From Legionella drozanskii LLAP-1 (GTDB lineage: Bacteria; Pseudomonadota; Gammaproteobacteria; Legionellales; Legionellaceae): 42,869 nucleotides of DNA. Under the pieces are notes generated by a model, which saw only the letters and a program-made list of their open reading frames with translations, was not told the DNA's origin and did not search any database. This document shows, piece by piece, positions 33,476 to 40,949 of this stretch. Location of the stretch: the NCBI RefSeq assembly GCF_001467585.1, contig NZ_LNXY01000020.1, positions 452,466-495,334 of the forward strand. Direction: 5' to 3'. The translations under genes were made by a program, and so were the position numbers. Each line of letters starts with the position of its first letter. Positions within the stretch are counted from its first letter, which is position 1.

Positions 33476-34132
33476 ATGATATTTAATATGAGCAATTCTT
33501 CAATAGACAACGCCTCATCTTCAGAGGCTCGAGGTAAAAGAATAAGATTTATTCGAGAGCATCTATTGTCTTTTACGAGAGAAGAGTTTTGTGAAGATTC
33601 CACCATTACACCTCAATCCCTAAAGGGATGGGAGTTAGCGTGGGGAGGCGGATTAACACCTCAAGGCGCTATAAAAATTGTTAATCGTAGTAAAGGGTTA
33701 AATATTTATTGCTCAGAGTCATGGCTGATGCATGGAATCGGAAGAGATGCAACTCGAATTACCAAAGATTTAAATATACAAGAGGGAGAGGAAAGCCACA
33801 TTGCTAAAGAATTATTATTATTCAGAGAAATACCAAACTCAATTGATACAGTGATAAAAGATGATTGCATGACACCCTTGTTCTATCCTGGAAATTATGT
33901 GGGTGGTATAATAATTAATAATCTAGAAAATGCCATAGGTAAAGAGTGTATTATTATTGCTGACAATGACGAAATATTCGTGAGGATTTTAAAATATGGC
34001 ACGGAGCCAGCTCGCTATGACTTGATCTGTCTAAATCAAAACACCACTCTAGTGAAAAAAGAAATAAAGAATACTGGCGTTAAATTGGTTGCGCCAATTA
34101 TATGGATTCGCAGAATATTTCGAGAATACTAA
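33476..34132 (+). CDS. S24-like repressor without protease dyad
   Basis: A 218-aa regulator shaped like phage CI/LexA-type repressors: an N-terminal helix-turn-helix (about residues 17-75) and a C-terminal S24-like fold. The usual nucleophile motif SMxP reads DCMTPLF (C131), and the usual catalytic lysine lies at an arginine (R170 in FVRIL), so RecA-stimulated self-cleavage is unlikely. An ATG at 33488 is an alternative start; both lack a strong ribosome-binding site. It leads a plus-strand cassette with an acetyltransferase and a histidine kinase and probably represses it. Confidence 0.7.
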   Translation: MIFNMSNSSIDNASSSEARGKRIRFIREHLLSFTREEFCEDSTITPQSLKGWELAWGGGLTPQGAIKIVNRSKGLNIYCSESWLMHGIGRDATRITKDLNIQEGEESHIAKELLLFREIPNSIDTVIKDDCMTPLFYPGNYVGGIIINNLENAIGKECIIIADNDEIFVRILKYGTEPARYDLICLNQNTTLVKKEIKNTGVKLVAPIIWIRRIFREY

Positions 34133-34215
34133 CCGCGGATACTTTAAGACAAATATCTAAAGTCAAATCTGATACCAGCATCTCTGGAAAGCAATTAATT
34201 AATTTTAGGAAAAAT

Positions 34216-34842
34216 ATGTACCAACTATTACCTGCAGAAGAAAAGCATTTAGATCAAATAGTTCCACTTATGGCTAGTACCGGATACTGGGAAGCAGGAC
34301 TAAGACGTAATACTCTTAATTTAACCACACATCAATTTATTCGCGAATATATTGCTAAGCCAAATTTACCTTTCACGACAGTTCTTACACCTAAAGATAA
34401 GAAAAACAAAGCATTGGGAATATTAACTTGTGGTTCGAAAGATGAATTAGAATCAAGCAGTGTTGATTATGGTGAGCATATACCTACCGAGGTTAAGCAT
34501 CTATTCAAAAATTTATTTACTTTTGAGATAAGCAATAGTTATCACATTGCTTTCCTTGCATTAAACAAAAGTTGTCGAGGAGAGGGGCTTGGAATAAAGC
34601 TTATGGCGTTGGCTGAGAAAAAATGGAAAGAATCCCAGATGGACACTCTATCCTTGTATACTTTTAGCTGTCAAACTAGTGCGATAAAATTATATCTGAA
34701 AGCAGGCATGATGGTTGCTAAAGCCATAAATGTTGAAGAAAAAGTTCCTTGTCCTTGTGTTTTATACTTCGAAAAAAATCTGCGCACAGAAAGCTTGCAT
34801 AATTTTTTTGAATCCCCCGCTTATCAAAATATAACTTTTTAA
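34216..34842 (+). CDS. GNAT-family acetyltransferase
   Basis: A 208-aa GNAT protein. The acetyl-CoA binding motif A is seen as LNKSCRGEGLGIKLMALAEK (R/Q-x-x-G-x-G/A pattern), followed by the motif-B type NLYTF..SAIKLYLKAGM segment. Start chosen at MYQLLP (34216), with TAGGA 6 bases upstream; an ATG at 34102 would overlap the repressor gene and has no ribosome-binding site. The histidine kinase starts 3 bases after the stop. Substrate unknown; modification of a signalling partner or small molecule is possible. Confidence 0.8.
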   Translation: MYQLLPAEEKHLDQIVPLMASTGYWEAGLRRNTLNLTTHQFIREYIAKPNLPFTTVLTPKDKKNKALGILTCGSKDELESSSVDYGEHIPTEVKHLFKNLFTFEISNSYHIAFLALNKSCRGEGLGIKLMALAEKKWKESQMDTLSLYTFSCQTSAIKLYLKAGMMVAKAINVEEKVPCPCVLYFEKNLRTESLHNFFESPAYQNITF

Positions 34843-34845
34843 CTA

Positions 34846-37362
34846 ATGATAAAAAAGCTGTCATGGAGCAATATATTAATTACCCTTAGTTTATTACTAT
34901 GGTCGGGTTTTTTTGTTTTACAATTTGTTAAATTTCAAGATGCAAATAAAATTAGTTATTTTGCAGCCAATATTGAGTTTATTTTACATGGCTTTACTCT
35001 ATTTTTATTTGCACTGATTTACAAAAAAACCTATTTACCCAACAAGAAAATATTGTCTTGGCTATTGGTAAGCCTAATTGGCCTTTTTTTGAACGACATA
35101 ATTTTTTACTATGTAATTTATTTACAAAACAATTATATTGCTCGGCTTTCTTCCTTAGATTTTTTATTAGATATGTCACCTTTTTTTATTTGGGTGACGG
35201 CAATAATTATTTTTTTCTACAAAATATTGAGAATCACCTTTGAATTAAAATATTTTTATAAAATTTTATCAGTTTTTATGATTTTAAATGCCACAGTAAT
35301 TTTTGTATGTTTTTCCTCTATTAATTATGCGACTTACACTATCACATGGCAGAACGTACTCCAATTTTTTGGATATATTGCCGAATCCTTTGTTTTCGAA
35401 CTAGCTATTTTATGTTTAATATTCTCTAAAAACAGAGGATTGTCATGGATTGCCACAGGTTTCGCCATCCTGATATCGGGCGATTTTTTCCTTACGTACA
35501 CCCATTTAACACAAACAGATAATACACTTGGGATCCATGGGGAATTATTCTGGTTTTTGGGTATGTTGTTTATTTTGATTGGCATTTATGATTTCAAACA
35601 TAACGAATCCAAAGCAATTGATTGGCTCAAAGAGGCACATTCAATTAAACATATTTTTGCGTTTTGGACATTTCGAGTATCATTATTAAGCACACTGCCA
35701 GCTATTATTTTAGCTTATTATTTTCTACCTATTAGTAAAGAATTATTTTTACTTTTGCCTCCCATACTAATTCTATATTCTATTGTACTTGTTAGTTTAT
35801 CCCTCTTAAACGGTCACCAGTTAGAGATTCCATTTAAACAGCTTGAGACTAATATCGATGCATTAATGCTGAAACAAGATAAAAGTCAGGTAAATGGTCA
35901 TTTTTCGATAAATGAATTTATTTTTTTACAAAAATTTATTAATCAAGCGGCGATAACTATAGAAGAAAAAGATAAAGCTAAACAAACTTTGCTTTACTTA
36001 TCATCTCAAGTTGCGCACGATATTCGGTCACCTCTCGCAGCCATAAACACAGCTATTTCTGATGTAAGCTCAATTCCTGAAAAAAAACGTATTATGATTA
36101 GGAGTGCAGCTAAAAGAATTAATGATATAGCTAATAATTTACTCTTAACGTCAAAAAATAATGTTTTGCCTTCACAGGAAAACATGGAGAATGAATTTCC
36201 TGAATTAATATTTGTTGTTTTAGACAATATCGTCGCAGAAAAACGATATGAATATTATGGTACAAACATACAGATTAATTTAGTAGGAAATGATTCCTCA
36301 TTTAATTGTTTCTCAAATGTACATCTAGCTTCTTTTAAATGTGTACTTTCTAATTTAATTAATAATGGAATTGAAGCTCTTGATTCTGAGGGTTTTATTA
36401 CAATTTACTTAAATTGTAATAAAACCCATGTTGAGATTATTATTGAAGACAATGGCTGCGGAATTCCTTCACATATTTTGCCCAAAATAACTCAGCCAGG
36501 TTTTAGTTTCAATAAAAAAACCGGGGCAGGTTTTGGTTTGGCACACGCAAATCAATATTTAAATCAATTAAAAGGGACAATGAATATTGATTCGCAGGAG
36601 AATATAGGCACAAAAATTACAGTTAGACTCAATCGCTCCCAGCCCCCTATATGGTTCTGCGATCAAATTAAAATAAAGCATAATATAAATATTGTAATAT
36701 TGGATGATGAACCATCTATTCATGATTCCTGGGAGGATAGATTCGAATCTTTTCCTACCGTCAATATAATCCATTGCTATAGCGTCACAGAACTATTGAA
36801 AAATAATATTTCCAAAGTGAATCAATTGTATTTGATTGATTACGAGCTAGGCACTTATGATCAAAGTGGTTTGGATGTTATTGAAGAGTTAAATTTAACT
36901 GATAAAGCGATTTTAGTAACAAGCTGTTTTGAAGATATTAACATTCGAAAACGCTGCGAAGTTATTGGAGTCCAAATTATTCCAAAAGCTTATGTGCCCT
37001 ATACTAAAATAATGCCTTTTTCAAACAACGAACCTCAAAGTAATTTTGTTTTTATTGATGACGATGAAATGATGCGAACCACTTGGAGATTCGCGGCTGA
37101 GGATGCTAAACAAACAATATCAACATATTCTTCCTTTGCTGATTTCATTAATGAAATAGATAGTTATAGCAAAAACACTGTTATTTATATTGATTCAGAT
37201 TTAGGAAATAACGTTAAAGGGGAGGAATGTGCAAAATATTTATTTGATAAGGGCTTTACCAAAGTTCATCTTTCCACTGGCCACTCAAAAGATCAATTTA
37301 AAGATATGCCTTGGATAAAAACTATTGTTAGTAAAGAGCCGCCTTTTATAATATCTGGGTGA
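34846..37362 (+). CDS. Membrane hybrid histidine kinase with two receiver domains
   Basis: An 838-aa sensor kinase. About nine membrane segments fill residues 8-325 with little extracellular domain. The HisKA box is VAHDIRSPLAAI (H391); the ATPase domain has the N-box (LINNGIEAL), DNGCGIP and GAGFGLA. Two receiver domains follow: the first with DDE and D665 (LYLIDYELG), the second with DDDE and D783 (VIYIDSDLG). Each ends with a lysine (PKAY, SKEPP). The gene has no clear ribosome-binding site and is probably coupled to the acetyltransferase. Its ligand and output are unknown. Confidence 0.9.
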   Translation: MIKKLSWSNILITLSLLLWSGFFVLQFVKFQDANKISYFAANIEFILHGFTLFLFALIYKKTYLPNKKILSWLLVSLIGLFLNDIIFYYVIYLQNNYIARLSSLDFLLDMSPFFIWVTAIIIFFYKILRITFELKYFYKILSVFMILNATVIFVCFSSINYATYTITWQNVLQFFGYIAESFVFELAILCLIFSKNRGLSWIATGFAILISGDFFLTYTHLTQTDNTLGIHGELFWFLGMLFILIGIYDFKHNESKAIDWLKEAHSIKHIFAFWTFRVSLLSTLPAIILAYYFLPISKELFLLLPPILILYSIVLVSLSLLNGHQLEIPFKQLETNIDALMLKQDKSQVNGHFSINEFIFLQKFINQAAITIEEKDKAKQTLLYLSSQVAHDIRSPLAAINTAISDVSSIPEKKRIMIRSAAKRINDIANNLLLTSKNNVLPSQENMENEFPELIFVVLDNIVAEKRYEYYGTNIQINLVGNDSSFNCFSNVHLASFKCVLSNLINNGIEALDSEGFITIYLNCNKTHVEIIIEDNGCGIPSHILPKITQPGFSFNKKTGAGFGLAHANQYLNQLKGTMNIDSQENIGTKITVRLNRSQPPIWFCDQIKIKHNINIVILDDEPSIHDSWEDRFESFPTVNIIHCYSVTELLKNNISKVNQLYLIDYELGTYDQSGLDVIEELNLTDKAILVTSCFEDINIRKRCEVIGVQIIPKAYVPYTKIMPFSNNEPQSNFVFIDDDEMMRTTWRFAAEDAKQTISTYSSFADFINEIDSYSKNTVIYIDSDLGNNVKGEECAKYLFDKGFTKVHLSTGHSKDQFKDMPWIKTIVSKEPPFIISG

Positions 37363-37371
37363 ATATAGAGT

Positions 37372-37599
37372 ATGAACACGAATGAAAAAAATAAATTAAA
37401 GCATGATCTTTTGAATGCAATTGTTATCATAAATAGCATGACGAAATCCGCATCAAATTTTTTTAATCAGGCTTCTATATCTAAGGATGGCAATGTTCTT
37501 AATCAAGAACAGAAAGATAAATTTTTATATGCCATGAGCACAATACGCGCTCAAACCGAAAAAATAGAGAATTACTTTCAAATTCTGCTAAACCAATAA
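37372..37599 (+). CDS. 75-aa phosphotransfer-like protein
   Basis: A small, all-helical protein. The start KLKHDLLNAIVIINSMTKS (H11) resembles the H-box helix of HisKA dimerisation domains (x-H-D-x-x-N), and the second helix (AMSTIRAQTEKIENYFQ) could complete a two-helix hairpin, as in stand-alone DHp or Hpt proteins. No ATPase domain is present. It follows the hybrid kinase after 9 bases and overlaps the convergent response regulator by 12 bases. A phosphorelay shuttle between the two is an attractive inference. Confidence 0.6.
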   Translation: MNTNEKNKLKHDLLNAIVIINSMTKSASNFFNQASISKDGNVLNQEQKDKFLYAMSTIRAQTEKIENYFQILLNQ

Positions 37600-38604
37600 C
37601 TCTTCGATACCACGTCTCTCTTTGATATAGGAGGAGTAAGAGGTTACCTTTCCCCAATCTATTGCATCTGTTGAATAATTTTGAGTAATACTGTAATAAT
37701 AACTATCATCTAGTTTTCTTGCGTCAAATAAATATTTGAGCCAATCATCTATAGGTTTTTTATATTCTTTTTCCGTTAATAGAAAAAGAATCTGTTCCTT
37801 ATTAGTAACTGAAGTCCTGGTTGGTGCAGGTAAATCATACCCATCTAATAAATCTATTTGATCTTTCAATTCATCCTTATGTCTTATAATAAGCCAGGTA
37901 TCTTTAGCATCTTTATCAAGAAAAAGAATACTTCCTGAATTATCAACTAGATAATACTCAATTGCCTGCGCTTGTACAGCGACCTGGGCAAATAATTTTT
38001 GGTAGGGAACATTATCAGATAAAATATTAACTAGGCTTGCATGCCCATTGACTATGCTCTTTGATAACTCTTTAAAATAACGCTGGGTAAGATCGTGTAC
38101 CGCTAATGCAAGCTCTGAATGCAAATTTTTGTTTGTTTTGAGTATAAATTTATCAATAAGACCGTTATTGAATGCTTCAATAACAGTATCTTTATCTGCT
38201 TCAGCAGTTAACATAATTTTATAACTTTTATTCCCTTTAATTTTTTTGCATAACTCTATTCCATTAATTATTGGCATTTCATAATCTACAACTAACACAG
38301 GTGTATGTTCAAATCTTCCTTTATCATAAATTAATTCCAATGTTTTGCTGATATCAAAGCCTAGAATTCTATAATCTCTAGCGTCTACATTATCATCAAT
38401 AATTGGTTTATATAGCGAACGGGTAGTGTCTTCGCTATATTTATTAATTATCTCCAATGCTTTATCTGGACTTGTTAGTGTAAGTAAATTAAATTTTTCA
38501 TCAAACTCTAACTTTATTGCATCTAAAAACTCTTGGTTGTCATCTAAAAAAATTATTTTAGTTGGATGATAAAAGCATGTTGGATCTTTATCGACAATAT
38601 TCAT
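37588..38604 (-). CDS. Response regulator with an insertion in its receiver domain
   Basis: A 338-aa response regulator. Receiver signs: acidic pair D21-D22 (IIFLDDNQEF), phosphoacceptor D107 (LVVDYEMP), MLTAEAD and a lysine in FILKT. The pair-to-acceptor distance is about 85 residues against about 45 in CheY, so some 40 residues are inserted between the first strands. The C-terminal half (about 160-338) is unfamiliar: no DNA-binding, GGDEF, EAL or HD motif. AGGA lies 8 bases before the ATG. It is convergent with the kinase cassette and overlaps the 75-aa gene by 12 bases. Confidence 0.8.
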   Translation of the reverse strand: MNIVDKDPTCFYHPTKIIFLDDNQEFLDAIKLEFDEKFNLLTLTSPDKALEIINKYSEDTTRSLYKPIIDDNVDARDYRILGFDISKTLELIYDKGRFEHTPVLVVDYEMPIINGIELCKKIKGNKSYKIMLTAEADKDTVIEAFNNGLIDKFILKTNKNLHSELALAVHDLTQRYFKELSKSIVNGHASLVNILSDNVPYQKLFAQVAVQAQAIEYYLVDNSGSILFLDKDAKDTWLIIRHKDELKDQIDLLDGYDLPAPTRTSVTNKEQILFLLTEKEYKKPIDDWLKYLFDARKLDDSYYYSITQNYSTDAIDWGKVTSYSSYIKERRGIEELLV

Positions 38605-38828
38605 CTAGTGATTCCTGTATTTTATAAAAATAATTATTTAGTTTTATTTATAGTCGCCTTGTTAAATCAAAATCCAATTATAAAATATATCACTATCCTC
38701 TTCTTTGATCATAATTTTTTTACAATCTTAGAAAGCCTCAATAAGAGCATAATATAAACATGCTTATATTAATATTCTTATAGCAACCCTGCAATCGCTT
38801 GGGGGCCTCTCGCGAGCACTCCGCTATC
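38605..38828. other. Intergenic region between response regulator and repeat array
   Basis: 224 bp, AT-rich, with no gene seen. It should contain the minus-strand promoter of the response regulator. Its right end (38807-38828) is a degenerate 22-bp unit (about 13 of 22 bases agree), so the array once reached further left. Confidence 0.45.
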
Positions 38829-39378
38829 TATTTGCTAGCACAATACTATCTATTTGCTATCATTATGCAATGTATTTGCTATCATTATGCAATGTATTTG
38901 CTAGCATTATGCAATGTATTTGCTAGCACAATGCTGTCTATTTGCTATCATTATGCAATGTATTTGCTAGCGCCCTACTATCTATTTGCTAGCGCCCTAC
39001 TATCTATTTGCTAGCGCCCTACTATCTATTTGCTAGCGCCCTACTATCTATTTACTAGCGCCCTACTATCTATTTACTAGCGCCCTACTATCTATTTGCT
39101 AGCGCCCTACTATCTATTTGCTAGCGCCCTACTATCTATTTGCTAGCGTCCTACTATCTATTTGCTAGCGTCCTACTATCTATTTGCTAGCACAATGATG
39201 TCTATTTGCTAGTGTCCTACTGTCTATTTGCTAGCACAATGATGTCTATTTGCTAGTGTCCTACTGTCTATTTGCTAGCACCCTACTATCTATTTGCTAG
39301 CACAATGATATCTATTTGCTAGCACAATGATATCTATTTGCTAGCACAATGATATCTATTTGCTAGCACATTATTATT
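38829..39378 (+). repeat. Array of 25 tandem 22-bp repeats, candidate partition site
   Basis: Twenty-five units in perfect 22-bp register. Each starts TATTTGCTAGC (with A for G or T for G in a few) and ends in an 11-bp variable half. Halves fall into a few types: GCCCTACTATC or GTCCTACTATC (units 7-16), ACAATGATATC or ACAATGATGTC (17, 19, 22-24), ATTATGCAATG (2-4, 6), and mixed. Length equals two helical turns, so protein would bind one face of DNA. It lies 240 bp upstream of parA. The core also occurs around parAB. Iteron-like replication control is the alternative role. Confidence 0.85.
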
Positions 39379-39619
39379 ATTACCGAAGAATAGATTGCTT
39401 AACTTCCTAATTTGTAAGCTGCTGCAAAACAAGTACTTAATTAAATAAATTTATAAATTACAATTATGAGAATTTGTTTCACTTAAAATAATATTTATCA
39501 GTTTTTACAATCTCAAACACAGTAAATGCCCTTCAAAATATATTGCAATTTGCTAGCATAATGATAGCATTAAGCAATCAATTTGATATCATTTCATAAT
39601 AATAATATTGGAGATATAT
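39379..39619. promoter_or_regulatory. parAB promoter and operator region
   Basis: 240 bp between the array and parA. TGCTAGCATAATGATAGCA (39551-39569) is a near-perfect dyad with the array core, and CAATTTGATATCATTTC (39579-39595) recurs exactly at 40599-40615. These are likely operators for autoregulation of parAB. No clean -35/-10 pair stands out. Confidence 0.55.
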
Positions 39620-40261
39620 ATGATAATTTTAATTGGAGGAGAAAAAGGCGGCACAGGTAAAACGACTTTGGCAACAAATATAGCTGCTACCTTTGCCATA
39701 AAAGGGGATGATATTCTTTTAGTGGACACGGATCCACAAAAGACAGCCAGTTTTTGGTCTTTAACAAGAGATGAAAAAAATATTCTTCCACGTGTAACAA
39801 CAATTCAAAAATTTGACAACGTTAAACAAGAAATATTGGCTTTAAAAAATAAATTTGACCATATAATTATAGATGCAGGTGGAAGAGACTCCTTGGAATT
39901 ACGAACAGCTCTTCTTGTTGCTGACAAAGCCTTTTTTCCTCTTAGAGCATCTCAATTTGATCTTTGGACACTGGCAAAAATTAACAATCATGTTAGTGAT
40001 GCTAAAGCAATAAATGAAAACCTTCGCGCTTTTGTTCTAATTAACCAATCCTCTCCAAATCCTTCTGTCAAAGAAAGTGATGAGGCATCAGTGTACCTTG
40101 AAGATTTTGAGGAGCTATCAGCACTCAAAACTAAGATTGCGGAAAGAATTGCTTATAGAAAAGCTGCAATTCAAGGATCTTGTGTGCAGGAACTTGATCC
40201 TGAAGATAAAAAAGCGACAGCAGAAATTCTTTCTTTTTATGAGGAAATTTTATATGTCTAA
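39620..40261 (+). CDS. parA: ParA partition ATPase
   Basis: A 213-aa ParA/MinD-type ATPase without the N-terminal DNA-binding domain of larger ParAs, so of the short (type Ib-like) class. The deviant Walker A is EKGGTGKTT (about residues 8-16), the next motif is LLVDTDPQKTASFW (38-51), and IIIDAGG is near 90. It should form ATP-dependent patterns on the nucleoid that position plasmid copies. Start chosen at ATG 39620, with TTGGAG 6 bases upstream, rather than a TTG inside that site. It overlaps its partner gene by 8 bases. Confidence 0.93.
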   Translation: MIILIGGEKGGTGKTTLATNIAATFAIKGDDILLVDTDPQKTASFWSLTRDEKNILPRVTTIQKFDNVKQEILALKNKFDHIIIDAGGRDSLELRTALLVADKAFFPLRASQFDLWTLAKINNHVSDAKAINENLRAFVLINQSSPNPSVKESDEASVYLEDFEELSALKTKIAERIAYRKAAIQGSCVQELDPEDKKATAEILSFYEEILYV

Positions 40262-40541
40262 TAAATCATCTTTTTCTCGTCCCCCCTTGTCACTAGAAGA
40301 GAAACAGAAAAAAGAAAAGGAATTCTTAAGTTTTGATAAAACCAAAAATGAGCAAGCCACTCCTTTAATAAAAAGAGAAAAAGAGCCTGTAAAAAGTATA
40401 TTTATAAGAGCACCTGCAAGCTTTTTAATAGACATCCATGAAATTGTAAGTTTAACTGGTTTATCAATGAATGCTGTTTGTTTGGAACTTCTCAGGCCCG
40501 CCATAAAAAGAAAACTAAAAGAATTAAAAGAAGATTTATAA
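40254..40541 (+). CDS. ParB-analogue: small ribbon-helix-helix centromere-binding protein
   Basis: A 95-aa protein: a charged, flexible N-terminus (residues 1-45, with EEKQKKEKE) and a C-terminal ribbon-helix-helix (VKSIFIRAPASFLIDIHEIV, then SLTGLSMNAVCLELLRPAIK). This is the shape of type Ib ParB/ParG proteins, in which the N-terminus stimulates ParA and the fold binds centromere repeats. Start chosen at 40254, with GAGGAA 8 bases upstream, overlapping the parA end. Likely target: the TTTGCTAGC core of the array and flanking palindromes. Confidence 0.8.
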   Translation: MSNKSSFSRPPLSLEEKQKKEKEFLSFDKTKNEQATPLIKREKEPVKSIFIRAPASFLIDIHEIVSLTGLSMNAVCLELLRPAIKRKLKELKEDL

Positions 40542-40551
40542 TTTCTAAAAA

Positions 40552-40632
40552 TAGCAATTTGCTAGCAAATTGCTAGCATCAAAACATTCTTTCGTTAGCA
40601 ATTTGATATCATTTCGCTAGCAAATTGCTATC
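40552..40632. promoter_or_regulatory. Palindromic sites with the partition core downstream of parB
   Basis: Positions 40552-40575 are a perfect 24-bp palindrome with TTTGCTAGCAAA at its centre. A second inverted pair, TAGCAATTTG (40596-40605) and CAAATTGCTA (40619-40628), follows, with CAATTTGATATCATTTC (40599-40615) repeating the sequence at 39579-39595. All share the TTTGCTAGC core of the array, so they probably bind the same protein. Confidence 0.7.
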
Positions 40633-40784
40633 AAATCAATATCATAATGCTTGCAACCCCACCAATTCGAAGTCTTGACACCATCTACCTACTATGTTTT
40701 TCTTAGCAACATAATAGAAACTAAAGTCTCAGTCTTAATTTATAAAAGGCTAATAGAAATGAAATAAAAAATGATTTGAGGAAA

Positions 40785-40814
40785 GTTATGAGAGGTCGGC
40801 AAACCCCTCATAAC
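40785..40814 (+). repeat. Hairpin in the leader of the replication gene
   Basis: GTTATGAG (40785-40792) pairs perfectly with CTCATAAC (40807-40814), with further G-C pairs inside. It lies 136 bp before the ATG of the gene at 40950. Leader hairpins often control plasmid replication genes, through antisense RNA or attenuation; no antisense promoter is shown here. Confidence 0.5.
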
Positions 40815-40949
40815 CAAAATACTTTGTGAACGGAGCTAAACATAAAAGTTTCAGGAATTAGTGGTGGTTCCTTAAAACTTCATAAGTTAATGCAATTTTC
40901 ATTTTAGCTTTGTTCCCTAAAAAAAACAATAAAGATAAGGATATTATCT

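Larger units (their letters stand above)
40542..40949. other. Region between parAB and the candidate replication gene
   Basis: About 400 bp with no gene. It holds binding-site palindromes at its left end (40552-40632), a hairpin (40785-40814), and a weaker stem (40855-40872). The remainder is AT-rich. It probably carries the leader of the replication gene and its control elements. Confidence 0.5.

Noticed and set aside
38799-39014. 71-codon open frame across the repeat array
   Set aside because: It is produced by the repeats themselves (recurring Y-L-L-A and I-C-Y-H-Y); 22-bp units cycle through frames and no ribosome-binding site is present.
38829-39378. CRISPR array
   Set aside because: Units are directly adjacent with no unique spacers; the variable halves recur in a few types, and no cas gene is present.
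40077-40253. N-terminal extension of the parB analogue
   Set aside because: It lies fully inside parA; the start at 40254 has a ribosome-binding site and standard length.
40675-40698. Promoter TTGACA with TATGTT for the replication gene
   Set aside because: Spacing is only 12 bp, too short for a normal sigma-70 promoter.
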